Source: Microbacterium kyungheense (GTDB taxonomy: Bacteria; Actinomycetota; Actinomycetes; Actinomycetales; Microbacteriaceae). From it: a DNA stretch of 64,000 bases. Below, piece by piece: positions 25,833 to 35,185 of this stretch. The DNA lies in NCBI RefSeq assembly GCF_006783905.1, contig NZ_VFPE01000003.1, positions 62,001 through 126,000 of the forward strand, in the 5' to 3' direction. The position numbers and the translations under genes are program-made. The first letter of the stretch is position 1, and the number at the start of each line of letters is the position of its first letter. Below the pieces are notes generated by a model, which was not told the DNA's origin, did not search any database, and worked only from the letters and a program-made list of their open reading frames with translations.

Positions 25833-25867
25833 GGATGCTTCGTCTCGCTGCTCGCTCAGCACAGCTG
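25833..25867 (-). repeat. 35-bp dispersed repeat, copy 3 (intergenic, inverted)
   Basis: Lies 17 bases after the ArsR-type gene, on the opposite strand to copies 1 and 2. It matches copy 2 at 30 of 35 bases. The GAGACGAAGCATCC end is fully conserved. Confidence 0.8.
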
Positions 25868-26004
25868 CCGTTGCCCGGCCGCCGTCCAGGCTCCGCCGGT
25901 AGACTGGCCCCGCCATCCACGATGTGCATCACCTGCCCGCGCCGTCCGCGCGGGGCAAGGCGGCACGAACAGCCGCCGCCGGCGGCCAGAGAGCCAGGAG
26001 CCAG

Positions 26005-27276
26005 ATGCACACCGTCACGTCGCCCGCCGACACCCGCGCGCCGCACACCGAGCCGAGCGCCGAACGCGGCCCGAGCCTCATCCGCGAGGCGGGCTACGCC
26101 TACTTCCCGATCGCCCTGATCGCCCGGTTGCCGTTCGCCATGATGGTCGTCGGCATCCTGACCCTCGTGGTCTCGGCCCGCGGCTCGCTCGCGCTCGGCG
26201 GTGCGACCAGCGCCATGACCGGGCTCGGGACGGCCCTCGTCGGGCCTCTCCTCGGCGCCGCGGCCGATCGTTTCGGCCAGCGCCGCGTGCTGCTCATCGC
26301 CGGATCGGCGAACAGCCTGCTGCTGGTCGCGATGGCATGGCTCGCCTTCGCACCCGTGGCCGATGCCGCACTGCTCGGCGTCGCGTTCCTCATCGGTGCG
26401 TCCATGCCCCAGGTGGCGCCGCTCTCGCGCAGCCGCCTGGTGGGCATCATCGGCCGCGCCTACCCTGCCGAGCGTCGCACGAAGGTCGTGAACGGCGCGA
26501 TGGCCTACGAGTCCGCGGCCGACGAGATCGTGTTCGTGTTCGGCCCCGTGATCGTGGGCCTGCTCGCGACCACCATGAACCCCGCCGCCCCCGTGATCGG
26601 CGCTGCGGTCCTCGCGCTCGTGTTCGTGAGCGCGTTCGCGCTGCATCCCACCGCCCGCACCGTCGTCGCGCACGACGCCGCCGGTCCTGCGCAGGCACCG
26701 GCGCGCGAGCTGTTCCGCGCGCGAGTGCTCGCACCCGCGGCGGGCGCTCTCGGCATGGGCCTCTTCTTCGGGTCGATGCTCACCTCGCTCACCGCCTTCA
26801 TGGCCGAGCGCGGCGCGCCCGAGCAGGCCGGGCTCGTCTACGGCGCGATGGGCATCGGGTCGGCCGCGCTCGCGCTGGGTGTCGCGCTGTTCCCGGCCCG
26901 CTTCACATTGCCCGCGCGCTGGCTGACCTTCGCCGCGATCCTCGTCGCCGGCACCGTCGCGCTGCCCTTCGTCGACAGCGTCGGAGCCATCGCCGTCGCT
27001 CTCCTGATCATCGGCATCGGCATCGGCCCGACGCTCGTGACGCAGTACAGCCTCGCCGCGGCGTTCAGCCCGCAGGGCCGGTCCGCCACCGTCATGACGA
27101 TGCTGGGATCAGCCGTCGTGGTGGGCCAGTCCGCGGCATCCGCCCTCACCGGCCTCGTCGCGGAGTCGGCCGGCGCTCACGCCGCGCTCGTCGCTCCGGT
27201 CGTCGCGGCCGGCGTCGTCCTCGTCGCGGGCGTCTGGAACCTGGTGGCCGCACGCCGGGCGCGCACGTCCCGCTAG
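26005..27276 (+). CDS. MFS transporter
   Basis: 423 residues with about twelve membrane helices in two groups. The loop between helices 2 and 3 has GAAADRFGQRRVL, the MFS-type motif A variant. The start at 26,005 is chosen for its CAGGAG site; the open frame extends upstream. Such proteins export drugs or import small molecules by proton exchange. Substrate cannot be told. Convergent with the third LacI gene, only 12 bases apart. Confidence 0.85.
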   Translation: MHTVTSPADTRAPHTEPSAERGPSLIREAGYAYFPIALIARLPFAMMVVGILTLVVSARGSLALGGATSAMTGLGTALVGPLLGAAADRFGQRRVLLIAGSANSLLLVAMAWLAFAPVADAALLGVAFLIGASMPQVAPLSRSRLVGIIGRAYPAERRTKVVNGAMAYESAADEIVFVFGPVIVGLLATTMNPAAPVIGAAVLALVFVSAFALHPTARTVVAHDAAGPAQAPARELFRARVLAPAAGALGMGLFFGSMLTSLTAFMAERGAPEQAGLVYGAMGIGSAALALGVALFPARFTLPARWLTFAAILVAGTVALPFVDSVGAIAVALLIIGIGIGPTLVTQYSLAAAFSPQGRSATVMTMLGSAVVVGQSAASALTGLVAESAGAHAALVAPVVAAGVVLVAGVWNLVAARRARTSR

Positions 27277-27288
27277 CCGATTCCCGGG

Positions 27289-28305
27289 TCAGAGCTCGCG
27301 CGTACTGGCACGGACCACGAGCTGCGGCACGCGCGTGGGCGGCGGCATGGTCGCCTCCTCATCCTGCAGCTGCGTGAGCACGGCGGCCATCGCGTCGCGG
27401 CCGAGGCCGACGAAGTCCTGCCGCACGGTGGTCAGCGGCGGCGAGAAGTGCGCAGCCTCGGGGATGTCGTCGAAGCCCACCACGCTGACCTCGTCGGGCA
27501 CGCGCAGGCCGGCGTCGGCGAGGGCGTGCAGCAGGCCGAGCGCCATCTGGTCGTTCGAGACGAACACGGCGTCCGGCATCCCCGAGCGCACCAGGTCGGC
27601 GCCGACGCGGTAGCCCGCCTCGGGCGACCAGTCGCCGCGTTCGGGCTCGCGCCCCGCGATGCCCGCCTCGGCCAGGCGGTCGCGCCAGCCGCGCAGCCGC
27701 TCCTCGGCGTCCATGGAGCCTTCGGGACCGGCGATGTGCACGACGTCGCGGTGGCCGAGCGCGAGCAGGTGCGACACCGCGGTGCGCGCGCCCTGGTACT
27801 GGTCCAGCGCGACGCGGATGCCCCTGCCTCGCGACTCGGACGCGATCGACACGAGCGGCACGCCGAGCTCCCAGCCGTCGAATGCGTCCAGCGCCGCCCT
27901 CTCGGCGGCCAGCAGCACGACGGCCTCGACGTTCTGGCGGATGAGCATCTCGGTCGCCGACCGCAGCGTCGCCGCCGCGGCATCGGCGGGATTCGTCGCG
28001 ATGACGGCATACCCGGCGTCGCGTGCCGACTGGTTGAAGTTCAGCACGACGCTCGACGGCCCGTAGTCGGGCAGCCCCGTCGCGACGAGTCCGATGGTGC
28101 GCGAGCGGCGTGTGACGAGGGCGCGCGCGGCCTGCGAGGGCACGTAGCGCAGCTGCGTGATGGCGTTCTCGACGCGCTCGCGGGTGGCGGGGCGTACGTT
28201 CGGCAGGTCGTTGAGCACACGCGACACGGTCTGGTGCGAGACACCGGCCAGGCGCGCGACGTCGAAGATCGTCGCGACGCGGTTGCGGTCGCCGTTCGCG
28301 CTCAC
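27289..28305 (-). CDS. LacI-family regulator behind the YtfQ-type sugar operon
   Basis: 338 residues from a GTG. Helix-turn-helix IFDVARLAGVSHQTVSRVLNDL with hinge SQAARALVTR; sensor domain with FVSNDQMALGLLHAL and VVGFDDIPEAAHFSP. It follows the ABC operon by 106 bases on the same strand, and two tandem operators cover that operon's promoter, so it is the probable repressor. Closely similar in plan to the araD-linked regulator. Confidence 0.87.
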   Translation of the reverse strand: MSANGDRNRVATIFDVARLAGVSHQTVSRVLNDLPNVRPATRERVENAITQLRYVPSQAARALVTRRSRTIGLVATGLPDYGPSSVVLNFNQSARDAGYAVIATNPADAAAATLRSATEMLIRQNVEAVVLLAAERAALDAFDGWELGVPLVSIASESRGRGIRVALDQYQGARTAVSHLLALGHRDVVHIAGPEGSMDAEERLRGWRDRLAEAGIAGREPERGDWSPEAGYRVGADLVRSGMPDAVFVSNDQMALGLLHALADAGLRVPDEVSVVGFDDIPEAAHFSPPLTTVRQDFVGLGRDAMAAVLTQLQDEEATMPPPTRVPQLVVRASTREL

Positions 28306-28411
28306 GTGCTGCGCTCGCTCCCCTCGGGAACGTCGTGACGCGTCCCGCCCCCCATTATCGCGGGATGCCGCCGGCCGAGGCCGAAGGCCGGGCCGAGGTG
28401 CACGCCGCCCC

Positions 28412-29452
28412 TCATCGGCGCCGCGCCGTCAGCACGCGCTGGAGCACGATGAACACGAGCAGCAGCACGCCGATGAAGATCTTCGTCCACCACGACGAGA
28501 GCGTGCCCTCGAACGTGATGATCGTCTGGATGATGCCGAGCACGAGCACGCCGAGCACCGAGCCGAGCACGAAGCCGTAGCCGCCTGCCAGCAGCGTGCC
28601 GCCGATGACGACGGCGGCGATGGCGTCGAGTTCGGTGCCGATCGCGGTGAGCGGGTAGCCCGACAGCGTGTAGAACGTGAAGAGCACTCCGGCAAGGCCC
28701 GAGCAGAAGCCGCTCACGACGTACACGAGCACCTTGGTGCGCGCGACCGGCAGGCCCATCAGCATGCCGCTCTGCTCGCCGCCGCCGATCGCGTACACGG
28801 TGCGCCCGAACCGCGTGCGGTGCAGCATCCACACCGCGATCGCGACGACGATCAGCGCGATCACGACGCTCCATGTGATCGACATGCCCCCGCCCAGCGG
28901 GATGCGGCCGACGGCGAGCGCGATGAAGGCGGGGTCGCTGATCGAGATCGAGCTCTGGCTGATCACGTAGCAGAGGCCGCGGGCGAGGAACATGGCCGCG
29001 AGCGTCGCGATGAACGGCTGGACCTTGAAGAAGTGGATCATCAGCCCGACGAGCAGCCCCAGGATGCTGGTGGTGACGAGGATCACCGGGATCACGACGG
29101 CCGGCGGCAGTCCGGCCTGCAGCAGGCTCGCGGCGATCATCGTCGACAGCGCGACGACCGCGCCCACCGACAGGTCGATGCCGCCGGTGAGGATCACGAA
29201 CGTCATGCCGACGGCGAGCACGATGAGATACGCGTTGTCGACGAACAGGTTGAGCAGCACCTGGCCGCTGAGGAAGCCGGGGTACCGGACGCCGCCGGCC
29301 ACGAACACGGCGACGAACAGCACGGCGGTCACGAGCACCGGCCCGTACTTCGGGCTCGTGAAGGCGTCGCGCACGCGCGCGCCGATTCCGGCGGGCTTGC
29401 CGGCGGCGCCGGGCGCGGGCAGGGTCGGCGGAGCGGGAGTGATGGTCGTCAT
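28412..29452 (-). CDS. Sugar ABC transporter permease 2 (RbsC/YjfF family)
   Basis: 346 residues. Many hydrophobic helices and the family signatures TGGIDLSVGAVVALSTM and LDAIAAVVIGGTLLAGG. Belongs to the CUT2 monosaccharide uptake group. The ATG overlaps the stop of the previous permease by ATGA. Last transporter gene of the operon. Confidence 0.92.
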   Translation of the reverse strand: MTTITPAPPTLPAPGAAGKPAGIGARVRDAFTSPKYGPVLVTAVLFVAVFVAGGVRYPGFLSGQVLLNLFVDNAYLIVLAVGMTFVILTGGIDLSVGAVVALSTMIAASLLQAGLPPAVVIPVILVTTSILGLLVGLMIHFFKVQPFIATLAAMFLARGLCYVISQSSISISDPAFIALAVGRIPLGGGMSITWSVVIALIVVAIAVWMLHRTRFGRTVYAIGGGEQSGMLMGLPVARTKVLVYVVSGFCSGLAGVLFTFYTLSGYPLTAIGTELDAIAAVVIGGTLLAGGYGFVLGSVLGVLVLGIIQTIITFEGTLSSWWTKIFIGVLLLVFIVLQRVLTARRR

Positions 29453-30495
29453 GCGGATGCCACGCCCTTTCCTGCGCGGACGGCGAGGCTTCGCCGGAAC
29501 GATGAGAGCGCCTGGTTGGTCGTCGGCGACTGCAGCAGGCAGACGATGGTGACCACGGCGGCCTTGAACACCATGGTCGCGATCGGCGGGATGCCGACCG
29601 TGTACACCGTGGTCACGAGGGTCTGGATGACGAGCGCCCCGACGAGCGTTCCGACCAGGGAGTACCGGCCGCCCGCGAGCGAGGTGCCGCCGATCACGAC
29701 GGCGAGGATCGCGTCGAGCTCGATAAACAGCGCGGCGTTGTTCGCGTCGGCCGCCATCGTGTTCGCGGTGAGGATGAGCCCCGCGACGGCCGCGCACACG
29801 GCCGAGAAGGTGTACACCACGAACAGCAGCCCGCGGGCACGGATGCCCGCCTGACGGGAGGCCTCGGGGTTGATGCCGACCGACTCGATCATCATGCCGA
29901 GGGCGGTGCGGCGCGTGAGCGTCGCGGCCAGTGCGAACACGAACGCCGCGATGTAGACGGCGATGGGGATGCCGAGCCAGAACCCCGAGCCGAGCGCCTT
30001 GAACGGCGGGCTCGTGACGGTGAGGATCTGCCCCTCGGTGATGAGCATCGCGACACCGCGGCCCGCGGTCATGAGGATCAGGGTGGCGATGATCGGCTGG
30101 ATGCCGAGCACGGCCACGAGGAACCCGTTCCACACTCCCAGCACGAGCGAGATGAGCAGCGCCACCACGATCGCGACGGCCACTGTCGCGGGGTTGCCCG
30201 GGTCGGGCGAGCCGAGCAGGATGCTGCAGGCGACGGCGCCCGAGATGGCGGCCACGGCGCCGACCGACAGGTCGATGCCGCGCGTCGCGATGACGAGGGT
30301 CATGCCGATCGCCACGATGAGCGTGGGGGCGCCGTTGCGCAGGATGTCGATGAGGCTGCCGTACAGGTTGCCGTCGCGCACGGTGATCGAGAAGAAGCCG
30401 GGCACCGCGATCACATCGATGATCAGCAGCACGGCGAGCATCACGAGCGGCCAGAACAGCCTGCTCGCGGCGAGTCGGGCCAACAGGGCGGTCAT
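29449..30495 (-). CDS. Sugar ABC transporter permease 1 (RbsC/YtfT family)
   Basis: 348 residues. ATRGIDLSVGAVAAISGAV and LDAILAVVIGGTSLAGGRYS are the CUT2 permease signatures, closely parallel to those of the next gene, so the channel is a heterodimer, as in E. coli YtfT-YjfF. Starts and stops overlap both neighbours by ATGA. Confidence 0.92.
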   Translation of the reverse strand: MTALLARLAASRLFWPLVMLAVLLIIDVIAVPGFFSITVRDGNLYGSLIDILRNGAPTLIVAIGMTLVIATRGIDLSVGAVAAISGAVACSILLGSPDPGNPATVAVAIVVALLISLVLGVWNGFLVAVLGIQPIIATLILMTAGRGVAMLITEGQILTVTSPPFKALGSGFWLGIPIAVYIAAFVFALAATLTRRTALGMMIESVGINPEASRQAGIRARGLLFVVYTFSAVCAAVAGLILTANTMAADANNAALFIELDAILAVVIGGTSLAGGRYSLVGTLVGALVIQTLVTTVYTVGIPPIATMVFKAAVVTIVCLLQSPTTNQALSSFRRSLAVRAGKGVASA

Positions 30496-32099
30496 GCGGG
30501 TTCCTCCGCGGTCGCAGGGGCGGGACGGGATTCGGACGACGCCTCGGCGTCGTCGCTGCCCTCGGCGATGAGGGCGAGCAGGCTGTCGACGGTCAGGTCG
30601 TCGTTCGCGAGGTCGGCGACCTTGCGACGGTCGCGCATCACCACGACGCGGTGGCTCAGGCGCAGCACCTCTTCGAGCTCGGCCGAGATGTAGACGACGC
30701 TCATGCCGTTCTCGGCGAGGCTCACGACGAGCTTCTGGATCTCGGCCTTCGCGCCGATGTCGATGCCGCGCGTGGGCTCGTCCAGGATGAGCAGGCGCGG
30801 CGCGACGGCGAGCCAGCGGGCCAGCAGGACCTTCTGCTGGTTGCCGCCCGACAGATTGCGCACGACCGCGTCGGCGTCGGCGGGGCGGATGCCGAGCGCC
30901 TGGATGTAGCTCTGCGCCAGCTCGTCCTGGCGCTTCTTGGGGATGGGGCGGAACCAGCCGCGGTCGGCCTGCAGCGCGAGGATGATGTTGTCGCGCACGG
31001 TGAGCTCGTCGACGATGCCCTCCGAGCGCCGGTTCTCGCTCGAGAACGCGATGCGCTGCGCGAGCGCCTGACGGGGGCTGCGCAGCCGCTTCGCGTCGTC
31101 GCGCACGGTGAGTGTGCCGCTGTCGACGCGGTCGATGCCGCCCAGCAGCCGCGCGACCTCGGTGCGCCCGGACCCGAGCAGACCCGCGAAGCCCACCACC
31201 TCGCCCTCGTGGATCGTGACGTCGACGGGCTGCACGGCGCCCCGGCGGCCGATCCCCCGCGCCTTCAGGAAGACGGTCGGGTCGGCGGCATCCATGTCGG
31301 ATTCGCGCACGCGCTGCTCGAGGTCGTCGAGCGCCGTGATCTCTTTGCCGATCATCTTCTGCACGAGGTCGATGCGCAGGAGGTCGGGCGTCAGGTACTC
31401 CCCCACGAGGCGGCCGTTGCGCAGCACCGTCAGGCGGTCCGCGATCTCGTACACCTGGTCGAGGAAGTGCGACACGAACAGGATCGCGACGCCCGCGTCC
31501 TTGAGCGACCGGATGATCCGGAACAGCTCGGCGACCTCGTCGGCGTCGAGACTGGACGTCGGCTCGTCGAGGATCAGCACGCGCGCGTCGATGTTGATGG
31601 CGCGCGCGATCGCGATGAGCTGCTGGATCGCGAGCGAATGCGATCCGAGCAGCGACCCCGGGTCGACGTCGAGTCCGAGCCCCGCGAGCACCTCGCGCGC
31701 CCGCGCCCGCATGCGACGCGTGTCGATCGCTCCGAAGCGGCGCGGCTCGCGGCCGAGCATGATGTTCTCGGCGACCGACAGGTTGGGCAGGAGGTTGACC
31801 TCCTGGTACACCGTCGAGATGCCGGCGTCCTGCGCCTGCGCGGTCGAGTGGAACGACACCTCGTCGCCGCCGAGCACGATCGTGCCGGAATCGATCTGGT
31901 AGACGCCGGTGAGCGCCTTGATGAGCGTCGATTTGCCGGCGCCGTTCTCGCCCATGAGCGAGTGCACCTCGCCCGGGAACATCCGGAACGAGACGGTGTC
32001 GAGCGCCTTCACACCGGGGAACGAGATCGAGATGTCGGCCATCTCGACGACGGGCTCGGTGGCGCCGTCGGGGGCGGGTGGACGCGTGTGGTCGGTCAT
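30492..32099 (-). CDS. Sugar ABC transporter ATPase (two-domain, CUT2)
   Basis: 535 residues with two ABC domains in tandem, as in RbsA/YtfR. First domain: Walker A GENGAGKST, Walker B LILDEPTSSLD. Second domain: degenerate Walker A LLGSGRTEVA, intact NLSGGNQQKVLLARWL and LILDEPTRGIDIGAK. This pattern of one intact and one degenerate site is normal for CUT2. It powers uptake through the two permeases that follow. Start follows the binding-protein gene by 75 bases that contain a hairpin. Confidence 0.93.
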   Translation of the reverse strand: MTDHTRPPAPDGATEPVVEMADISISFPGVKALDTVSFRMFPGEVHSLMGENGAGKSTLIKALTGVYQIDSGTIVLGGDEVSFHSTAQAQDAGISTVYQEVNLLPNLSVAENIMLGREPRRFGAIDTRRMRARAREVLAGLGLDVDPGSLLGSHSLAIQQLIAIARAINIDARVLILDEPTSSLDADEVAELFRIIRSLKDAGVAILFVSHFLDQVYEIADRLTVLRNGRLVGEYLTPDLLRIDLVQKMIGKEITALDDLEQRVRESDMDAADPTVFLKARGIGRRGAVQPVDVTIHEGEVVGFAGLLGSGRTEVARLLGGIDRVDSGTLTVRDDAKRLRSPRQALAQRIAFSSENRRSEGIVDELTVRDNIILALQADRGWFRPIPKKRQDELAQSYIQALGIRPADADAVVRNLSGGNQQKVLLARWLAVAPRLLILDEPTRGIDIGAKAEIQKLVVSLAENGMSVVYISAELEEVLRLSHRVVVMRDRRKVADLANDDLTVDSLLALIAEGSDDAEASSESRPAPATAEEPA

Positions 32100-32133
32100 C
32101 CTGGTTCTCCGTCGAACGGGGGCCTTCGGCGTG

Positions 32134-32168
32134 ACGAGGGACGGATGCCGGCGGCATCCGCCCCTCGT
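32134..32168 (-). terminator. Hairpin between binding protein and ATPase genes
   Basis: 16-base arms (32,134-32,149 and 32,153-32,168) pair with one mismatch around a three-base loop, six bases after the stop of the binding-protein gene. No T-tract. Probably raises the amount of binding protein relative to the ATPase and permeases. Confidence 0.75.
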
Positions 32169-32174
32169 GCGCGC

Positions 32175-33167
32175 TCAGTACTTGCGGTCGGGCAGGGCCT
32201 CGATGGCCTGCTCCTGCGTGAACGTCGTCTCTTCCGTGATGATGCGCGGCTCGACCGTGCCGCCGTCGTTCAGCGTCTTGATGATGTCGACGAGCTGGGC
32301 TCCCAGCAGCGGCGAGCACTCGACGATGAAGTTGATCTTGCCATCAGCGAGCGCCTGCATGCCGTCGTGCACGGCGTCGACCGTGACGATCTTGATGTCC
32401 TTGCCCGGGACGAGACCCGCGGCCTCGATCGCCTCGATCGCGCCCAGGCCCATGTCGTCGTTGTGGGCGTAGACGAGGTCGATGTCGGGCTGCGACTTGA
32501 GCATGGCCTCCATGACCTGCTTGCCGCCGGCGCGCGTGAAGTCGCCGGTCTGGCTGGCGACGACCTTGAGGTTCTCGTTGTCGGCGATGACCTCGGCGAA
32601 GCCCTCGGCGCGGTCGATGGCGGGAGCGGCGCCGGTCGTGCCCTCCAGCTGCACGATGTTGACGGGCTCGGTGGAGTCCTTGTACTGGTCGAGCACCCAC
32701 TGACCGGCCTTCTTGCCCTCCTCGATGAAGTCCGAGCCGAGGAACGAGACGTACAGCGACGTGTCCTTGCTGTCGACGGCACGGTCGGTGAGGATCACCG
32801 GGATGCCGGCGGCCTTCGCCTCGTTGAGCACGGCGTCCCAGCCGGTCTCGACGACGGGCGAGAACGCGATGTAGTCGACGCCCTGCTGGATGTACGAGCG
32901 GATCGCCTTGATCTGGTTCTCCTGCTTCTGCTGGGCGTCCGAGAACTTCAGCTCGATCCCCGCCTCTTCGAAGGAGTCCTGGATGTCTTTCGTGTTGGCG
33001 GTGCGCCAGCCCGACTCGGCGCCGACCTGCGCGAACCCGACGACCAGGTCGCCGACCGCCTTGGGACCGTCACCGCCGGCGCTGTCGCCGCTGTCGCCCG
33101 AGCTCGCGCAGCCCGCGAGGCCGAGCAGCAGCGCACCGGCCGCGACGATCGAGAGCAGCTTCTTCAT
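32175..33167 (-). CDS. Sugar-binding lipoprotein, YtfQ family
   Basis: 330 residues. Signal peptide with lipobox LAGC (Cys at about 20), a Ser/Gly/Asp linker, then a type 1 periplasmic-binding fold. VVGFAQVGAESGWRTANT, FSDAQQKQENQIKAIRSYIQQGVDYIA and AHNDDMGLGAIEAIEAAG match YtfQ, which binds galactofuranose in E. coli. In this pentose-rich setting an arabinose-type sugar is also possible. First gene of a four-gene transport operon. Confidence 0.9.
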   Translation of the reverse strand: MKKLLSIVAAGALLLGLAGCASSGDSGDSAGGDGPKAVGDLVVGFAQVGAESGWRTANTKDIQDSFEEAGIELKFSDAQQKQENQIKAIRSYIQQGVDYIAFSPVVETGWDAVLNEAKAAGIPVILTDRAVDSKDTSLYVSFLGSDFIEEGKKAGQWVLDQYKDSTEPVNIVQLEGTTGAAPAIDRAEGFAEVIADNENLKVVASQTGDFTRAGGKQVMEAMLKSQPDIDLVYAHNDDMGLGAIEAIEAAGLVPGKDIKIVTVDAVHDGMQALADGKINFIVECSPLLGAQLVDIIKTLNDGGTVEPRIITEETTFTQEQAIEALPDRKY

Positions 33168-33287
33168 GTGAGTGAACCTCTCTGTTCAATGTGCCCTGTT
33201 CAGTGGGATGCGACGCGTGGACGTCGCCTGCCGGAGGGATGCCGCATCGCTGTGGTTCCGGCGTGCCGACGATGGCCGCGATTCAGG

Positions 33288-33316
33288 ATGTTAGCGCTCA
33301 CTGTTAGCGCTCACAA
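33288..33316 (-). promoter_or_regulatory. YtfQ operon promoter overlain by tandem LacI operators
   Basis: On the leftward strand TTGTGA (33,311-33,316) and TAACAT (33,288-33,293) are 17 bases apart. Two direct copies of TGTTAGCGCTCAC (plus strand, 33,289-33,301 and 33,302-33,314) fill the promoter exactly; each has an AGCGCT core typical of LacI operators. The third LacI gene is the likely binder. Confidence 0.8.
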
Positions 33317-33424
33317 GCCTTAGATGCGCGCAGTCGTGCAACGAACGGATAACGGATGTGAGCGCGAACATTCGGCGGCGTCGGCGCGCGGCGCGCGGCG
33401 TGGGGCCGACCGCCGCCCGGCGGC

Positions 33425-34273
33425 TCAGGCGCCGGACTGCGCGAGGAGCCGTCGGATCTCGGCGTTCGTCGCCTCGGACTGCTCGAGCAGGGCACGCAGC
33501 CGGGCGGCGTCCGCCTCGGCCGTCGGTGCTGCGGCCGTCGGCGCTGCGGGCGTCGGTGCGTCGGCGGTCGCGGCATCCACGTCCTCATCGACGGGAGGCT
33601 CGGACTTCGACGGACCCAGGAACAGGTTCGCGAGGTAGCCGGTGAACGTGCCGAAGATGCCCACGCCGACCACGATGATGACTGCGCCGAGCAGGCGGCC
33701 GGCGCTGGTGACCGGATAGGTGTCGCCGTAGCCGACGGTGGCGATCGTGACGATCGTGTACCAGATCGCGTCGGAGGCGGTCGTGATGTTGGAGCCCTCG
33801 GCATACTGCTCGAGCGCGAGCATCCACATGCTGCCGAACTCGAGCACGAGGATGCCCATCAGCAGCAGCGTCCACAGAGCGCTGTTCGCGCGGTCCCGCA
33901 GCAGCGTGCGCAGCAGCGCGCGGACGCCGAGCTCGCGCATCAGCCGGGTGACGCGGATCAGCCGGAAGACGCGCAGGATCTTGACCTCGGCGAAGGGGAG
34001 GCTCGCCAGCAGGTCCGCCCAGCCGAACTCGCGGAAGAAGTACCGGCTCGCCGACGGCGCCGTGACGATCCGATACGTGAAGTCCAGCAGGAAGATGATG
34101 CTGAACAGGCCGTTCATGATGCTCAGCACGGTCTGCAGCGACGGGTCGGCGCGGAACACCCACACCAGCACGAGGTTCAGGATCGACAGGACCGACAGCA
34201 GCCCGATGAAGATCTCGTACGCGGTGTTCTTCAGCTCGGAGCGGGCTCTTCTCAGTCTCGCCTTCCGGTCCAT
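33425..34273 (-). CDS. Voltage-gated-type potassium channel
   Basis: 282 residues from the ATG at 34,273; a GTG at 34,303 would add ten. Six helices: an Arg-rich S4 (ILRVFRLIRVTRLMRELGVRALL) and a pore loop with the filter TVGYGD (about 187). Selectivity for potassium follows from that filter. The C-terminus has an Ala/Pro-rich linker and an amphipathic helix that may be a coiled-coil tetramer former. Second in a possible pair with the DUF1684 gene. Confidence 0.88.
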   Translation of the reverse strand: MDRKARLRRARSELKNTAYEIFIGLLSVLSILNLVLVWVFRADPSLQTVLSIMNGLFSIIFLLDFTYRIVTAPSASRYFFREFGWADLLASLPFAEVKILRVFRLIRVTRLMRELGVRALLRTLLRDRANSALWTLLLMGILVLEFGSMWMLALEQYAEGSNITTASDAIWYTIVTIATVGYGDTYPVTSAGRLLGAVIIVVGVGIFGTFTGYLANLFLGPSKSEPPVDEDVDAATADAPTPAAPTAAAPTAEADAARLRALLEQSEATNAEIRRLLAQSGA

Positions 34274-34346
34274 CGGCTCCACCCCCAGACGGCGGCGCTG
34301 CACCGCCCGCGCGCACCATTGTGGCGCACGCGCGGCGGCGGACGCG

Positions 34347-35108
34347 TCAGGCGCGGTCGGCGATGCGCTCTCCCGCCTCGACGCGCACGGCGAGTCGGTT
34401 GTTCAGCGGCGGCAGCGGGCACACGTAGTGGTCGCTGAACGCGCACGGCGGAAGGTAGGCGCGGTTGAAGTCGACGGTGACGCTGCCGTCCGCCGCGGGA
34501 ACGTCGATGGGCAGGAACCGGAACCGGTACGCGTCGACGTTGCTGGTGCCGTCGGCGATCACGGCCTCGAGCTCATCCTCCAGGTCGCCCCAGACCGTGA
34601 GCTCGACGGACTCGCCGCCGACCGAGAGCGCGATGGTGCCGACGGCCGGCTCTTCGCGCTCGTAGCCGTCGACGCTCTCGATCACGATCGACTGGCCCTC
34701 GGCCGCAGGGTGGAAGACTCCGGGGATCGCCCAGGCATCGTCGTGCGGGAACGAGAGGATGCCGCGCAGCGATGTGCGTCCGGGCGTCTCGGGGTCGAAC
34801 ACGCGCAGCGCCGGTGCGCCGCCGCGGTTGATCGCCTTGAGGCGCAGCGCGCCGACGTCGAGGTGCTCACCGGCCGACAGCGTCACGTCGGCGGCCTCCT
34901 CGGGCAGCCCGGTGCCCACGACCCGGCCGTCCTCGCCGTGCCACCGTCCGGGCGCACCCTCGTACGCGCGCGGCTCGGCGTCGAGCCAGTGCGTGTAGCG
35001 GAGGGCGGCGGTGCCATGCGGAGCCGAAACGGCCGCCCAGCGCTCGTCCGCCCGAGGGGCGTCGGCTTCGGCGGCAGCGATGTCGGGGGTGCTCACGGGC
35101 GAGGTCAT
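34347..35108 (-). CDS. DUF1684 family protein
   Basis: 253 residues. The C-terminal signature FNRAYLPPCAFSDHYVCPLPP and the preceding beta-rich core identify DUF1684. Its function is unknown. No signal peptide. Divergent from the PadR gene with 143 bases between, which hold the triple repeat. Confidence 0.85.
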   Translation of the reverse strand: MTSPVSTPDIAAAEADAPRADERWAAVSAPHGTAALRYTHWLDAEPRAYEGAPGRWHGEDGRVVGTGLPEEAADVTLSAGEHLDVGALRLKAINRGGAPALRVFDPETPGRTSLRGILSFPHDDAWAIPGVFHPAAEGQSIVIESVDGYEREEPAVGTIALSVGGESVELTVWGDLEDELEAVIADGTSNVDAYRFRFLPIDVPAADGSVTVDFNRAYLPPCAFSDHYVCPLPPLNNRLAVRVEAGERIADRA

Positions 35109-35185
35109 ACTCCATCCCAACACGTCCAGGAGGGCGGAATTCCCCCGCGCGGCCCTGTCGTGTCACGCGACGTCATTCGACATGC

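Noticed and set aside
28157..29854. Long rightward frame over the sugar permease genes
   Set aside because: Composition is extreme (Asp, His, Arg, Glu) and matches no family. The leftward strand has intact CUT2 permeases with ATGA overlaps.
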